From the NCBI GenBank assembly GCA_001512635.1, contig LFSA01000098.1, positions 1 to 34,395 of the forward strand: a stretch of 34,395 nucleotides of DNA. Reading direction: 5' to 3'. Source of the stretch: Pelotomaculum sp. DTU098. Its GTDB lineage: Bacteria; Bacillota; Desulfotomaculia; Desulfotomaculales; Pelotomaculaceae. Below the pieces are notes generated by a model. The model was not told where the DNA came from. It made no database searches and saw only the letters and a list, made by a program, of their open reading frames with translations. Positions 22,673 to 31,500 of the stretch are shown in pieces (position 1 is the first letter of the stretch; every line of letters starts with the position of its first letter). Made by a program: the position numbers and the translations under genes.

Positions 22673-22844
22673 TGTTGATCACTCCAGGATAATCAGGCAA
22701 TAGATCATAGTCCAATATGATATACTCCATATTATAACCTTCACCCGGCCTGCGCAACCCTTCCAACTGGCAGACAGGATTTTTTTCAGGGAGAATACGT
22801 CTTACAGCCCCAGATTATTATAATTGCCCAGGATATACCCCATA

Positions 22845-22873
22845 AAAAGGAAAACCCTTCTTCCTTGAAGGGT
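22845..22873 (-). terminator. Intrinsic terminator after the Spo0F-like gene
   Basis: ACCCTTC (22854-22860) pairs with GAAGGGT (22867-22873) around a 6-base loop, followed on the minus strand by TTTCCTTTTT. It lies 14 bases after the stop codon of the receiver gene. Confidence 0.88.
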
Positions 22874-22887
22874 AAAGAAGGCTAATA

Positions 22888-23283
22888 CTATGCGCCACTG
22901 CCTGCCGCACTTGCTCTAAAACCAGCACCTTTCCACCTGTATTTGTTAAGAATTTCCTTTATAATATCGACATCAAAGGGTTTGGCGATACAACACAGAG
23001 CTCCGCCCTGCATTGCTTTGGAGACAGTTTCTTCCGATCCATAAGCGGTCATTATGATCACATCAGTCTCAGGAGCCAGGGACTTAATAATACCAAGGGC
23101 TTCTAATCCTCCCATCAACGGCATCCTGACATCCATAAAAACCAGATCAGGATTGAATGACCGTACCGCGTCTATAGCCTCCAGGCCGTTTTCGGCGGTA
23201 CAAACCCGGTGTCCCGCCTCCCTGGCCACAATATCCAGCAGGTAGCGTACCCCGGGCTGGTCATCCACAATTAAAATATTCAC
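22888..23283 (-). CDS. spo0F: Single-domain response regulator, Spo0F-like
   Basis: A 131-residue stand-alone receiver domain without output domain. The acidic pocket is D7-D8, phospho-acceptor D51 (VFMDVRMP), T79 (MTAYG) and K101 (AKPFD). The sequence style MNILIVDDQPGVRYLL and the MTAYG-...-GAL-...-AKPFDVD-...-ILNKY segment resemble B. subtilis Spo0F, the phosphorelay intermediate between sporulation kinases and Spo0B. The tail (KGAGFRASAAGSGA) is dispensable-looking. GTG start with GGGGAG upstream. It has its own terminator and a candidate sigma-H/0A-box promoter, so it is a single-gene unit. A CheY-like or other single receiver remains possible; no kinase lies nearby. Confidence 0.72.
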   Translation of the reverse strand: MNILIVDDQPGVRYLLDIVAREAGHRVCTAENGLEAIDAVRSFNPDLVFMDVRMPLMGGLEALGIIKSLAPETDVIIMTAYGSEETVSKAMQGGALCCIAKPFDVDIIKEILNKYRWKGAGFRASAAGSGA

Positions 23284-23360
23284 GCTAATCTCCCCATTTC
23301 CATATCTCTACATATTATGACACATACTAACAAAACAGTATAATCATCCCATTTACACTA

Positions 23361-23387
23361 CTTCGACACTAATTATTAAAATCCTTT
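23361..23387 (-). promoter_or_regulatory. Candidate sigma-H promoter with 0A box upstream of the Spo0F-like gene
   Basis: On the minus strand AAAGGATTT (23379-23387) fits the sigma-H -35 consensus. After 11 bases comes GTCGAAG (23361-23367), one mismatch from the -10 consensus RnnGAAT. The same place reads TGTCGAA (23362-23368), an exact Spo0A (0A) box. Both signals overlap, so only one may be real. It lies about 77 bases upstream of the start codon. Confidence 0.45.
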
Positions 23388-23447
23388 TTTAAGTAATATA
23401 TTTTTATGAACTTTTTAATAAAAAACATCAGTTTTTGCGGGATATGC

Positions 23448-24581
23448 TTAAAAAGGAAATACTTTCTGGCCCTCTATAAAGACTTGTTCCACCCGGGAGG
23501 AAATATCCAGGGGATTACCACTCCAAACAACCAGGTCCGCATCCTTGCCGGGCTCCAGACTGCCCAGGCGTTTATCCAGGCCTAAGATAGCTGCGGCGTC
23601 AATGGTCACGGCTTTGAGGGCCTGTTCCTCCGCTAAACCCCCCTTTACAGCCAGCGCAGCCGAAACTACCAGGTACTGAATGGGCACAACCGGGTGATCG
23701 GTCATAATGGCAAACCGGACGCCTGCCCTGGCCAGGATCGATGCCGCATCCAGTGTTATCCCCTGCAATTCCACCTTGGCCCGGTTCGAAAGCAACGGGC
23801 CGATTACCACCGGGATCCCCTTTTCAGCCAGCTTATCAGCCACCAGGTGCCCCTCGGTACAGTGTTCGATGACAAGATTAACCTTGAACTCTTCGGCGAT
23901 ACGAACTGCAGTCATGATATCATCGGCACGGTGGGCATGCACCCTAAGGGGCACCTCCTGTTTTAAAACTCTGGCCAGCGCCTCCATTTTTAAATCCCTC
24001 TCCGGCTCTTTCTTTTTTGAGTAATCTTGCGCCCGGGCCAGAGACTCCCTCAGGATGGCCGCTGAAGCCATGCGAGTTACCGGAGCAACCTTCTTTTCAC
24101 GACCATAGCTGCGCTTGGGATTCTCTCCAAGGGCGGCTTTTAGACCGGCCGGAAAACGGACGATCATATCATCCACCACCGTACCCCGGGTTTTCAGGGC
24201 AACCATTTCGCCACCGATTATATTTGTGCTTCCCGGGCCTGTTACAACAGTGGTAACACCTCCGCTTAGAGCGTCGCGGAAACCAAGGTCGGCAGGGTTT
24301 ACAGCATCAATGGCCCGCAAGTGCGGAGTTACGGGGTCCGTATTCTCGTTACAATCGTCCCCTTCCTCACGGTATATTTCCTCCATAATTCCCAGGTGAC
24401 TGTGAGCGTCAATCATTCCGGGAAGAATTGTTTTTCCCGTCAGGTCTACAACCTCAAAGCCCGGGGGAACCACCAGTCCTTCTTTAACGTCAATAATTTT
24501 TTCTCCTTCAACAAGAACCGTTCCCTTTTCCAGCGGCGGTCCTGCCATAGTAATAACCCTTGCACCAGTAAAAGCCAGCAA
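23448..24581 (-). CDS. Amidohydrolase (imidazolonepropionase-like family)
   Basis: Metal-dependent hydrolase of the amidohydrolase superfamily, about 377 residues. It begins with the small beta-sandwich (LAFTGARVITMAG...GTVLVEGEKIIDV), then LPGMIDAHSHLGIMEE with the HxH metal motif (about 60-62), a VTTVVTGPGS segment, further ligands in VHAHRADD and IEHCTEGHL, and the aspartate in MTDHPV. The C-terminal sheet (LGSLEPGKDADLVVWSGNPLD) is typical. The start is probably the TTG at 24581 after GGAAGGAAGAGGG; an in-frame ATG at 24611 has no ribosome binding site. It is single, between the Spo0F-like gene and a GATase gene. Substrate unknown. Confidence 0.87.
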   Translation of the reverse strand: MLAFTGARVITMAGPPLEKGTVLVEGEKIIDVKEGLVVPPGFEVVDLTGKTILPGMIDAHSHLGIMEEIYREEGDDCNENTDPVTPHLRAIDAVNPADLGFRDALSGGVTTVVTGPGSTNIIGGEMVALKTRGTVVDDMIVRFPAGLKAALGENPKRSYGREKKVAPVTRMASAAILRESLARAQDYSKKKEPERDLKMEALARVLKQEVPLRVHAHRADDIMTAVRIAEEFKVNLVIEHCTEGHLVADKLAEKGIPVVIGPLLSNRAKVELQGITLDAASILARAGVRFAIMTDHPVVPIQYLVVSAALAVKGGLAEEQALKAVTIDAAAILGLDKRLGSLEPGKDADLVVWSGNPLDISSRVEQVFIEGQKVFPF

Positions 24582-24740
24582 AGTAGTCCCTCTTCCTTCC
24601 TTGTATGGCATAATTTTGTCATAAGAAATTTCTCAAAATATCAGTCAGGACCTGCATATTTAAACAAAGGATTCGTTTAACTGCTAACTTTCTCCGAATA
24701 AAGCTCAATTCCTTTAGTCAAATTTCGACTTTAAACTGGT

Positions 24741-25439
24741 TTATCTGCATAATCTAGCTGCTTCAACCAGGGAGTAAAAAATGTTCAAAAAACGGGCATC
24801 TTGTTTCCATAATTCTTCGGGATGGAACTGAACACCCAGAGCATAACCGTTCCGGCTCTCCAAGCCCTCTATTACGCCGTCGGGCGAACGGGCAGTCACC
24901 ATAAACAATCCGGAAACCTTTCCCACCGCCTGGTGGTGAAAACTATTAACCCTGATTTCCAATCCCAGGAGGCTGGCCAGAAGGCTGCCAGGATTAATCC
25001 GCAATCCGTGGGTGGGGTGCCAGCGCGGAGCGTCCTGGAAGTGCTTTAGGGGGTCCCTGACGGACAGGGAGAGATCCTGGCAGATATCACCCCCGGCAGC
25101 AACGTTGAGGATTTGAAGCCCACGGCAAATGCCCAGCACAGGAATCCCGGACTTAAGGGCTAGCCGTGCCAGCTCCAGCTCAAAAGCATCCCTGCGGGGA
25201 CTGACCCAACCCATCAGGGGGTGTGGTTCCTGGCCAAAAAAAGAAGGATCGATATCCCCTCCGCCGGATAAAAGCAGTCCATCCAGCCTTTTTAGATAAT
25301 CCTTTTCCAGCCCTGGCATTTCAGGAAGCAACAGGGGCAGACCCCCTGCCGCCGCCACTGCAGCAGCATAGGGCTCGTTTAAGTACAGCCTGCAGCCGTC
25401 CCGGCTTGCTGCACAGGTAATACCAATTACAGGCCGCAA
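24741..25439 (-). CDS. Class I glutamine amidotransferase-like hydrolase (PuuD family)
   Basis: A 232-residue protein resembling gamma-glutamyl-GABA hydrolase PuuD. The Peptidase_C26 hallmarks are present: start RPVIGITCAASRDG, GLLLSGGGDIDPSFFGQEP (about 55-73), nucleophile cysteine in LGICRGLQILNVAAGG (about 97-112), NSFHHQAVG (about 165-173) and catalytic His-Glu in GVQFHPEELW (about 206-215). TTG start (25439) with GGGGAT upstream. It probably cleaves gamma-glutamyl amides; no polyamine genes accompany it, so the pathway is not evident. It follows the endoA terminator and precedes the amidohydrolase by about 130 bases. Confidence 0.88.
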   Translation of the reverse strand: MRPVIGITCAASRDGCRLYLNEPYAAAVAAAGGLPLLLPEMPGLEKDYLKRLDGLLLSGGGDIDPSFFGQEPHPLMGWVSPRRDAFELELARLALKSGIPVLGICRGLQILNVAAGGDICQDLSLSVRDPLKHFQDAPRWHPTHGLRINPGSLLASLLGLEIRVNSFHHQAVGKVSGLFMVTARSPDGVIEGLESRNGYALGVQFHPEELWKQDARFLNIFYSLVEAARLCR

Positions 25440-25507
25440 TTTTTAATCCCCGTCCCTAATCATGTCCTTTTATAATATATAGGCACCGCTGAACTGGAAT
25501 TACCCTG

Positions 25508-25541
25508 TAAAAAACAGAAAATCCTTTCCTGGGAAAGGATT
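25508..25541 (-). terminator. Intrinsic terminator of the endoAI-endoA operon
   Basis: AATCCTTTC (25520-25528) pairs with GAAAGGATT (25533-25541) around a 4-base loop; the minus strand continues TTTTCTGTTTTTT. It lies about 50 bases after the endoA stop. Confidence 0.9.
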
Positions 25542-25588
25542 AATAATGTTATAAATAAAGTGGTAAATATTAAATTCCCTGAAGAATC

Positions 25589-25939
25589 TTATATATCAAC
25601 CAGACCCAGACTTATTTCCATCGCCTGGTTAACCTTGGCCATCATATCGGCCTCAAGGGAAGTTACTTTTTCCATCAGCCTGCTTTTGTCAATAGTTCTG
25701 ATTTGCTCCAGAAGGATGACCGAGTTTTTTTCCAGACCGCCTGGAGATGCCGGCATTTCAACATGAGTGGGCAACCTGGATTTCTCGATATGTGATGTAA
25801 TTGCCGCCACTATTGTGGTCGGGCTGTACTGGTTCCCAATATCGTTCTGAATAATAAGCACCGGCCTGGTACCACCCTGTTCGGAACCGACAACCGGGCT
25901 CAGATCTGCGTAAAAAATATCACCCCGACGAATTAGCAT
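25589..25939 (-). CDS. ndoA: Type II toxin, EndoA/MazF-family mRNA endoribonuclease
   Basis: A 116-residue PemK/MazF-fold RNase, very similar to B. subtilis EndoA (NdoA): [34 protein letters not shown], then [41 protein letters not shown] and a final EISLGLVD. The catalytic region (R in GGTRPV, T in AAIT) is intact. ATG start overlaps the antitoxin stop by one base (TAATG), so translation is coupled. In B. subtilis the toxin cleaves at UACAU. A single-copy, chromosomally conserved module in Firmicutes rather than a mobile one. Confidence 0.96.
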   Translation of the reverse strand: MLIRRGDIFYADLSPVVGSEQGGTRPVLIIQNDIGNQYSPTTIVAAITSHIEKSRLPTHVEMPASPGGLEKNSVILLEQIRTIDKSRLMEKVTSLEADMMAKVNQAMEISLGLVDI

Positions 25940-26214
25940 TATTTAACCTCCGGAACAGGCATTTCAATGATGCTTGCTGCTTCTGCTTCCAGGCGATAAT
26001 GCTCCACTGCCAGGGCCAGGTTGATTCTTGCCATCTCCAGGTATCCTTTCTTCATCTGCTCTCTCAAAAGACGTCTTTTTCTTTCTGCAATATATAGCTT
26101 CATGGCCTCCCGGATAAACTCGCTGCGGTTAAGTTGTTCTGCGGCCGCTATCCCGTCCACCTCCGCCAGAAGTGTATCGGGCAGGCTAATCATAACTCTC
26201 TTAAGCTGGGACAT
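25939..26214 (-). CDS. ndoAI: Antitoxin EndoAI (ribbon-helix-helix, MazE-equivalent)
   Basis: A 91-residue CopG/RHH-type antitoxin paired with EndoA. The N-terminal ribbon-helix-helix is [42 protein letters not shown] (about 1-42). The C-terminal toxin-binding part RREQ-like [29 protein letters not shown] matches the Bacillus protein's GYMEMAKINL region. I chose ATG 26214, which has GGAGGAGG 6 bases upstream; an extension to 26262 has none. It is transcribed from a strong promoter at 26252-26282, probably autorepressed by the complex. In Bacillus alr precedes this pair; here ilvN does. Confidence 0.95.
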   Translation of the reverse strand: MSQLKRVMISLPDTLLAEVDGIAAAEQLNRSEFIREAMKLYIAERKRRLLREQMKKGYLEMARINLALAVEHYRLEAEAASIIEMPVPEVK

Positions 26215-26251
26215 TGCCGTCCTCCTCCATGAAGCCGGTTTAATATACCTT

Positions 26252-26282
26252 ATTATATACACTATCGCATTAATTATGTCAA
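26252..26282 (-). promoter_or_regulatory. Sigma-A promoter of endoAI-endoA
   Basis: Minus-strand consensus TTGACA (26277-26282), with TATATA at 26254-26259 (17-base spacer) or TATAAT at 26252-26257 (19-base spacer), about 38 bases before the antitoxin start. Confidence 0.8.
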
Positions 26283-26326
26283 TAACACATGTCTTACTAA
26301 CAACAGCACAAATCCGTCCAAACCGG

Positions 26327-26827
26327 TCAAACAGGCTGGTGTTTTACCGCCCCTGGCCCTCTGGACAGAACTACTTTCCCGGTGCGCACCATTTCAACAA
26401 TACCATAGTCTTCAAGCACCGAGCAAAGGGCGGTAATTTTTTTCTCATCACCCAGGATTTCTATAATCATAGTTTCTTTATTTACATCAATAATATTAGC
26501 CCTGAACACTGAAACAAGGTTGACGATGTCGGACCTGCGGTTTGGTTCCGCCCTTACTTTAACCAGGGCAAGCTCCCGCTCAACAGATTCCTCCGACTTA
26601 AGCTCCACGACTTTAATCACGTCAACAAGTTTGGAAAGCTGCCTCATCACCTGATTCAGGACCTGGGTATCACCCTGCACAACAAGGGTGATGCGGGTCA
26701 CATCCGGTTCCTCCGTATAACCGGCTGCAATACTTTCAATATTGAAAACCCGCCGGCTCAGTAGCCCTGATATGCGGGCAAGAACACCAGGTTTATTGAC
26801 TACCAGAACTGCAAGCGTACTCTTCAA
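26327..26827 (-). CDS. ilvN: Acetolactate synthase small (regulatory) subunit
   Basis: A 166-residue regulatory subunit with an N-terminal ACT domain (TLAVLVVNKPGVLARISGLLSRRVFNIESIAAG, about 3-36, with the valine-binding loop) and a C-terminal ALS_ss_C domain (about 78-157: LALVKVRAEPNRRSDIVNLVSVFRANIIDV, then ICSVLEDYGIVEMVRTGKVVLSRG-like ending). It confers valine feedback and stimulates the catalytic subunit. TTG start at 26827 with TAGGAGGG 5 bases upstream. The large subunit IlvB is not next to it: the neighbours are gltD upstream and endoAI downstream, so it is an orphan in this window. Confidence 0.94.
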   Translation of the reverse strand: MKSTLAVLVVNKPGVLARISGLLSRRVFNIESIAAGYTEEPDVTRITLVVQGDTQVLNQVMRQLSKLVDVIKVVELKSEESVERELALVKVRAEPNRRSDIVNLVSVFRANIIDVNKETMIIEILGDEKKITALCSVLEDYGIVEMVRTGKVVLSRGPGAVKHQPV

Positions 26828-26946
26828 GATAACCCTCCTAGCGCCCTGTTACGCGTTTTTTTTATTTTATCACAAAAGTTGATTAAATGTTTTTTAAAAT
26901 TTGCCTGCATCAATCCAATGTCACCTTTCTGCCTCTCAATTAACAT

Positions 26947-26974
26947 ATAAATAAAGAAGCCCCTAACGGGCTCC
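26947..26974 (-). terminator. Intrinsic terminator after gltD
   Basis: GGAGCCC/GGGCTTC (26956-26962 with 26968-26974, one G-U pair) around a 5-base loop, followed on the minus strand by TTTATTTAT. It ends the glnA-gltB-gltD cluster about 95 bases after gltD. Confidence 0.85.
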
Positions 26975-27069
26975 TCTTTTCGCATTTAAAGGGTGAACCG
27001 GCAAACCAGCTGGCAGCTTCAGTTGCCGTTTATCCTCCCTTTTACTCTTTTTTCTTACCACGGCTAAGA

Positions 27070-28554
27070 TCAACCCCCGGCTGGTGTCTCCATCAGGTAG
27101 CGGTGACACTCTGCGGCAGCCCCGCGCCCCTCGTTGATGGCCCACACAACAAGGCTCTGTCCCCGGCGCATGTCGCCAGCTATAAAGACTCCCTTGATAT
27201 TGGTGGAGAATGTATTGTCCATGGCCCTGGCGTTAGGAGCAGTGTCGTGCTCCACACCAAGCTGGTCCAGGAACATTCTTTCCGGACCGGTGAAGCCCAT
27301 GGCCAGCAGCACCAGCTGGGCGGGCCAGACCCTTTCCGTACCCGGAAGCTCCCTGGGTAGTGGGCGGCCACAGTCATCTTTGATCCACTCCACGTTCACC
27401 GTCTCCACTTCCTTGACCCTGCCGGAGCCGTCTCCAACTAATCTTTTCACTTTAATACAGTAGTGCCGCGGGTCTTTACCGAAAAGACAGGCAGCTTCCG
27501 CCTGACCGTAGTCCTCCTTAAAAACTCTGGGAAACTGCGGCCAGGGGTTCTCTTCACTGCGCTTGTCGGGCAGCCTGGGCATAATCTCGAACTGGTTGAC
27601 GCTTTTGCACTTTTGGCGCAGGGCTGTGGCCACACAGTCCGTACCTGTATCACCGCCGCCTATGATAAGGACATCCTTGCCGTAGGCAGAGATATATTTT
27701 CCGTCGGACAGATTGGAATCCAGCAGGCTTTTTGTAGTCGATTTCAGGTATTCAACCGCAAAATGGATCCCTTTCAGGTTTCTGCCTTCCACCTGCAGAT
27801 CTCGCGGCTGGCTGGCTCCCCCGCAGAGGACGACAGCATCGAAATCCTTAAGCAATTGCTCTGCAGGATAGTCCTTGCCCACCTCTGTGCAGGTAATAAA
27901 GGATACCCCTTCTTCAGCCAGCAACTCGACCCTCCTCAGCACAATCCGCTTGTCGAGCTTCATGTTGGGAATACCGTACATCAGCAGGCCGCCGATCCGG
28001 TCGGACCGTTCAAAAACAGTAACCCAGTGACCGGCCCTGTTTAGTTGAGCCGCACAGGCGAGGCCGGAGGAACCTGAGCCGACAACAGCAACCCTTTTAC
28101 CTGTCCGTTTTAAAGGCGGCCTGGGCCTGATCCAGCCCTCCTCAAAGGCTTTGTCAATGATGGCACGCTCAATTATCTTCGTTGTTACCGGTTCTGAGGC
28201 AAGACCGGCGGCACAGGCCCCTTCACAGGGAGCCGGGCATACCCTGCCGGTAAACTCGGGGAAGTTATTTGTTTTCAGCAACCGTTCTAAGGCTTCCCTC
28301 CATAAACCCCGGTACACCAGGTCATTCCATTCGGGCACCAGGTTGTGGTTGGGACAGCCTGAAACCATCCCGTTAATAAGTATGCCGCTGTGACAAAAAG
28401 GTGTGCCGCAATTCATGCAACGCCCGCCCTGTGCTTTTAGTTTTTCCTCCGGCAGGCTCATGTGAAACTCTTCCCAGTCATTAAGTCGCTCCAGCGGAAC
28501 TCGCTCCCCCGGGAGTTCCCTCCGGTATTCCATAAATCCGCCTGGTTTACCCAT
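27070..28554 (-). CDS. gltD: Glutamate synthase (NADPH) small subunit
   Basis: FAD-dependent beta subunit of GOGAT, 494 residues, passing electrons from NADPH to GltB. The N-terminal iron-sulfur cysteines appear as CMNCGTPFCH with CPNHN, then CPAPCEGACAAG. The FAD-binding VVGSGSSGLACA (about 150-160) and NADPH-binding IIGGGDTGTDC (about 285-295) Rossmann motifs follow. The C-terminal GVFIAGDMRRGQSLVVWAINEGRGAA is the second FAD block. I place the start at ATG 28554 (MGKPGGFMEYRR), behind GGGGGGAAAG; longer in-frame extensions lack this. It begins 27 bases after gltB, so they form one operon. Confidence 0.96.
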   Translation of the reverse strand: MGKPGGFMEYRRELPGERVPLERLNDWEEFHMSLPEEKLKAQGGRCMNCGTPFCHSGILINGMVSGCPNHNLVPEWNDLVYRGLWREALERLLKTNNFPEFTGRVCPAPCEGACAAGLASEPVTTKIIERAIIDKAFEEGWIRPRPPLKRTGKRVAVVGSGSSGLACAAQLNRAGHWVTVFERSDRIGGLLMYGIPNMKLDKRIVLRRVELLAEEGVSFITCTEVGKDYPAEQLLKDFDAVVLCGGASQPRDLQVEGRNLKGIHFAVEYLKSTTKSLLDSNLSDGKYISAYGKDVLIIGGGDTGTDCVATALRQKCKSVNQFEIMPRLPDKRSEENPWPQFPRVFKEDYGQAEAACLFGKDPRHYCIKVKRLVGDGSGRVKEVETVNVEWIKDDCGRPLPRELPGTERVWPAQLVLLAMGFTGPERMFLDQLGVEHDTAPNARAMDNTFSTNIKGVFIAGDMRRGQSLVVWAINEGRGAAAECHRYLMETPAGG

Positions 28555-28581
28555 GATCTTTCCCCCCATCAACATTGCCGG

Positions 28582-31500
28582 CTAATTGCCGCTGACCCGG
28601 GATACATCTTTAAGATTCTCTTCAAAAGCAACCATAACCGCCTCGTCTTCACCAAGGCCAAGCTTCCGGGCCCGTTTAATCGCTTCGATCATGCGCTTGT
28701 AGTCCCTGGGAATAACCTTTACAAATTTGCTCACGCTATCTTCCCAGGTTTCCAGAATTGCTTCGGCCCGCCGGCTCCGGGTATACTCCCAGTGCTTCCG
28801 GAGCATTTGCCAGACTTCTTCTATTTCCTGGGCTTCTTCCAGGGCTTCCAGAGTAACCATCTGGTGGTTGCAGCGCAGCGGGAACGTCCCGTCCTGATCC
28901 AGCACGTAGGCGATACCGCCCGACATGCCGGCCGCAAAGTTTCTGCCGGTAAGCCCGAGGACAACCACGCGCCCGCCGGTCATGTATTCACAGCCGTGGT
29001 CGCCGACACCCTCCACCACCGCCTTTGCACCGCTGTTCCGGACACAGAAGCGCTCGCCAGCCACGCCGCAGATGTAGGCCTCTCCAGAAGTTGCCCCGTA
29101 CAATGATACATTGCCGACAATGATGTTTTCCTCCGGCGCAAAAGTCACACCGGCAGGCGGCGTAACAATCAGCTTGCCGCCTGAAAGGCCTTTGCCGAAA
29201 TAGTCATTGGCGTCTCCTGCCAGGGTCAGGGTAATACCTCTGGGAATAAAGGCACCGAAGCTCTGTCCTGCCGAACCGTCAAAATGCAAGCAGATTGTGT
29301 CCTCGGGCAGCCCCTCCCCGCCGAAACGCCTGGTAATCTCATAGCCAAGAAGGGTGCCCACCGCACGGTTGGTGTTTCTAACCGGCAGCCTGGCTTTTAC
29401 CGGTTCCCGGCGCTCCAGGGCGGGCCTGCAGATTTTCAGCAGCACCTGCCGGTCCAGAGATTTTTCTAAATGATGCTGCTGCTTAACGCTGCAGTACCTA
29501 CCCCTGCCGGAGGGTACATCCGGCTGCCGGAGCAGAGCCGAGAGATCCAGTCCCCTTGCCTTCCAGTGCTCTATGCCCTGCATTTGCTGCAGCACGTCGC
29601 TCCGACCGACCATTTCGTTGATCGTTCGGAAACCCAGCTCTGCCATAATCTCGCGCATTTCCTGGGCAATAAAGCGCATGAAATTGACCACGTGCTGCGG
29701 GTCCCCTTTAAAATTTTTGCGCAGGGCGGGATTCTGGGTCGCAATGCCGCAGGGACAGGTGTCCAGGTTGCAGACCCTCATCATGACGCAGCCCAAAACA
29801 ACCAGGGGGGCAGTGGCAAACCCGTATTCCTCCGCGCCGAGCAGTGTGGCAATGACCACGTCCCGGCCCGTCATCAGCTTGCCGTCCACTTCAATCACGA
29901 CCCGGTCGCGCAGGTTATTCAGCATCAGGGTTTGGTAGGTTTCGGCCACACCCAGTTCCCAGGGGAGTCCGGCATGATTGATGCTGGTCCAGGGCGATGC
30001 TCCGGTGCCCCCGTCATAACCGCTGATTAAAATCACATCGGCCCGCCCCTTGGTTACACCGGCGGCAATGATGCCCACGCCTACTTCCGAAACAAGCTTG
30101 ACGCTTATCCGGGCACCGGGATTGGAGTGTTTTAAGTCATGGATAAGTTGGGCCAGGTCCTCGATAGAATAAATGTCATGGTGGGGCGGTGGTGAAATCA
30201 AGCCCACACCCGCCGTCGTACCCCGTACCCTGGCAATCCAGGGGTAGACCTTGCGGCCCGGCAGCTGCCCGCCCTCACCGGGCTTTGCCCCCTGGGCCAT
30301 CTTTATCTGGATTTCATCTGCGCTGGCCAGGTATTCGCTGGTCACGCCAAATCTGCCCGAAGCCACCTGCTTAATGGCGCTGCGCAGGGAATCCCCGTTG
30401 GGAAGCGGCTTGTAGCGTGCCGGGTCTTCGCCGCCTTCACCCGTGTTGCTCTTACCGCCAATCCGGTTCATGGCTATGGCCAGCGCTTCATGGGCCTCTT
30501 TGCTGATGGAACCATAGGACATAGCTCCGGTTTTAAAGCGCCGGCAGATGGATTCCACAGGCTCGACCTCTTCAATGGGGATGGAGGGCAGGCCCTTTTT
30601 AAAGTCCAGGTACCTGCGCAGGGCGTTTTTCTGGCTGTCTATCTCTGCGGAATACTGTTTAAACAGTTGATAATCGTTCTTGCGGCAGGCTTGCTGCAGC
30701 AGCGTTATGGTCCGGGGGTTAAACATGTGCTCCTCGCCGCCATGCCGCCACTGGTAAGAAGAGCCGGAATCAAGGGTACCGTCGCAGCCTTCCTGGAAAA
30801 CCCGCCGGTGGCGGAGCAGGGTCTCCCGGGCAATTTCAGCAAGCCCGAGGCCTCCGACACGGGAGGCAGTCCAGGTAAAATACCTGTCAATGACGGTAGG
30901 GTGGATACCCACTGCTTCAAAAATCTGGGCCCCGCAATAGCTCTGGATCGTTGAGATGCCCATTTTGGAAGCAACCTTGACCACACCCTTGATGGCGGCC
31001 TTGACATAGTTTTCCACTGCCTCCCTGGGCGTTACACCCGTAATTATCCCCCGCCGGACCATGTCTTCCAGCGTTTCAAAGGCCAGATAGGGGTTGACGG
31101 CGCTGGCGCCGTAACCCAGCAATACCGCAAAGTGGTGGGTTTCACGGGGCTCTCCCGACTCCAGCAACAGACTTACCCTGTTCCGGGTCCCCTGCCGGAT
31201 TAAGTGGTGGTGTAGCCCCGACACGGCCAGCAGTGCTGGAATTGGAGCGTTGTCTGCATCCACACCCCGGTCGGATAGAATTAACAGGTTGGCGCCGCTG
31301 TCAATCTGCCGGTCGGCCTCGGTAAAAAGGGAGTCCAGGGCCGCCTCCAGACCCCGGGTTCCTGCCGCTGCCTTAAAGAGGATGGGCAGGGTAACAGCTT
31401 TAAAGCCTTCCAGTTTCACATTCCTGAGCCTGGCCAGCTGCTCGTTGGTCAGAACAGGCGCCTTCAGCCTGATCCGCCGGCAGCTTTCGGGTTGTGGCTT

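Noticed and set aside
25589-26214. EndoAI/EndoA pair as a mobile or defence-type toxin-antitoxin system
   Set aside because: It closely matches the conserved chromosomal Bacillus pair and shows no island context.
28462-30954. Several long plus-strand open frames (up to 214 codons) opposite gltB and gltD
   Set aside because: Shadow frames of GC-biased coding DNA; gltB and gltD are intact on the other strand.
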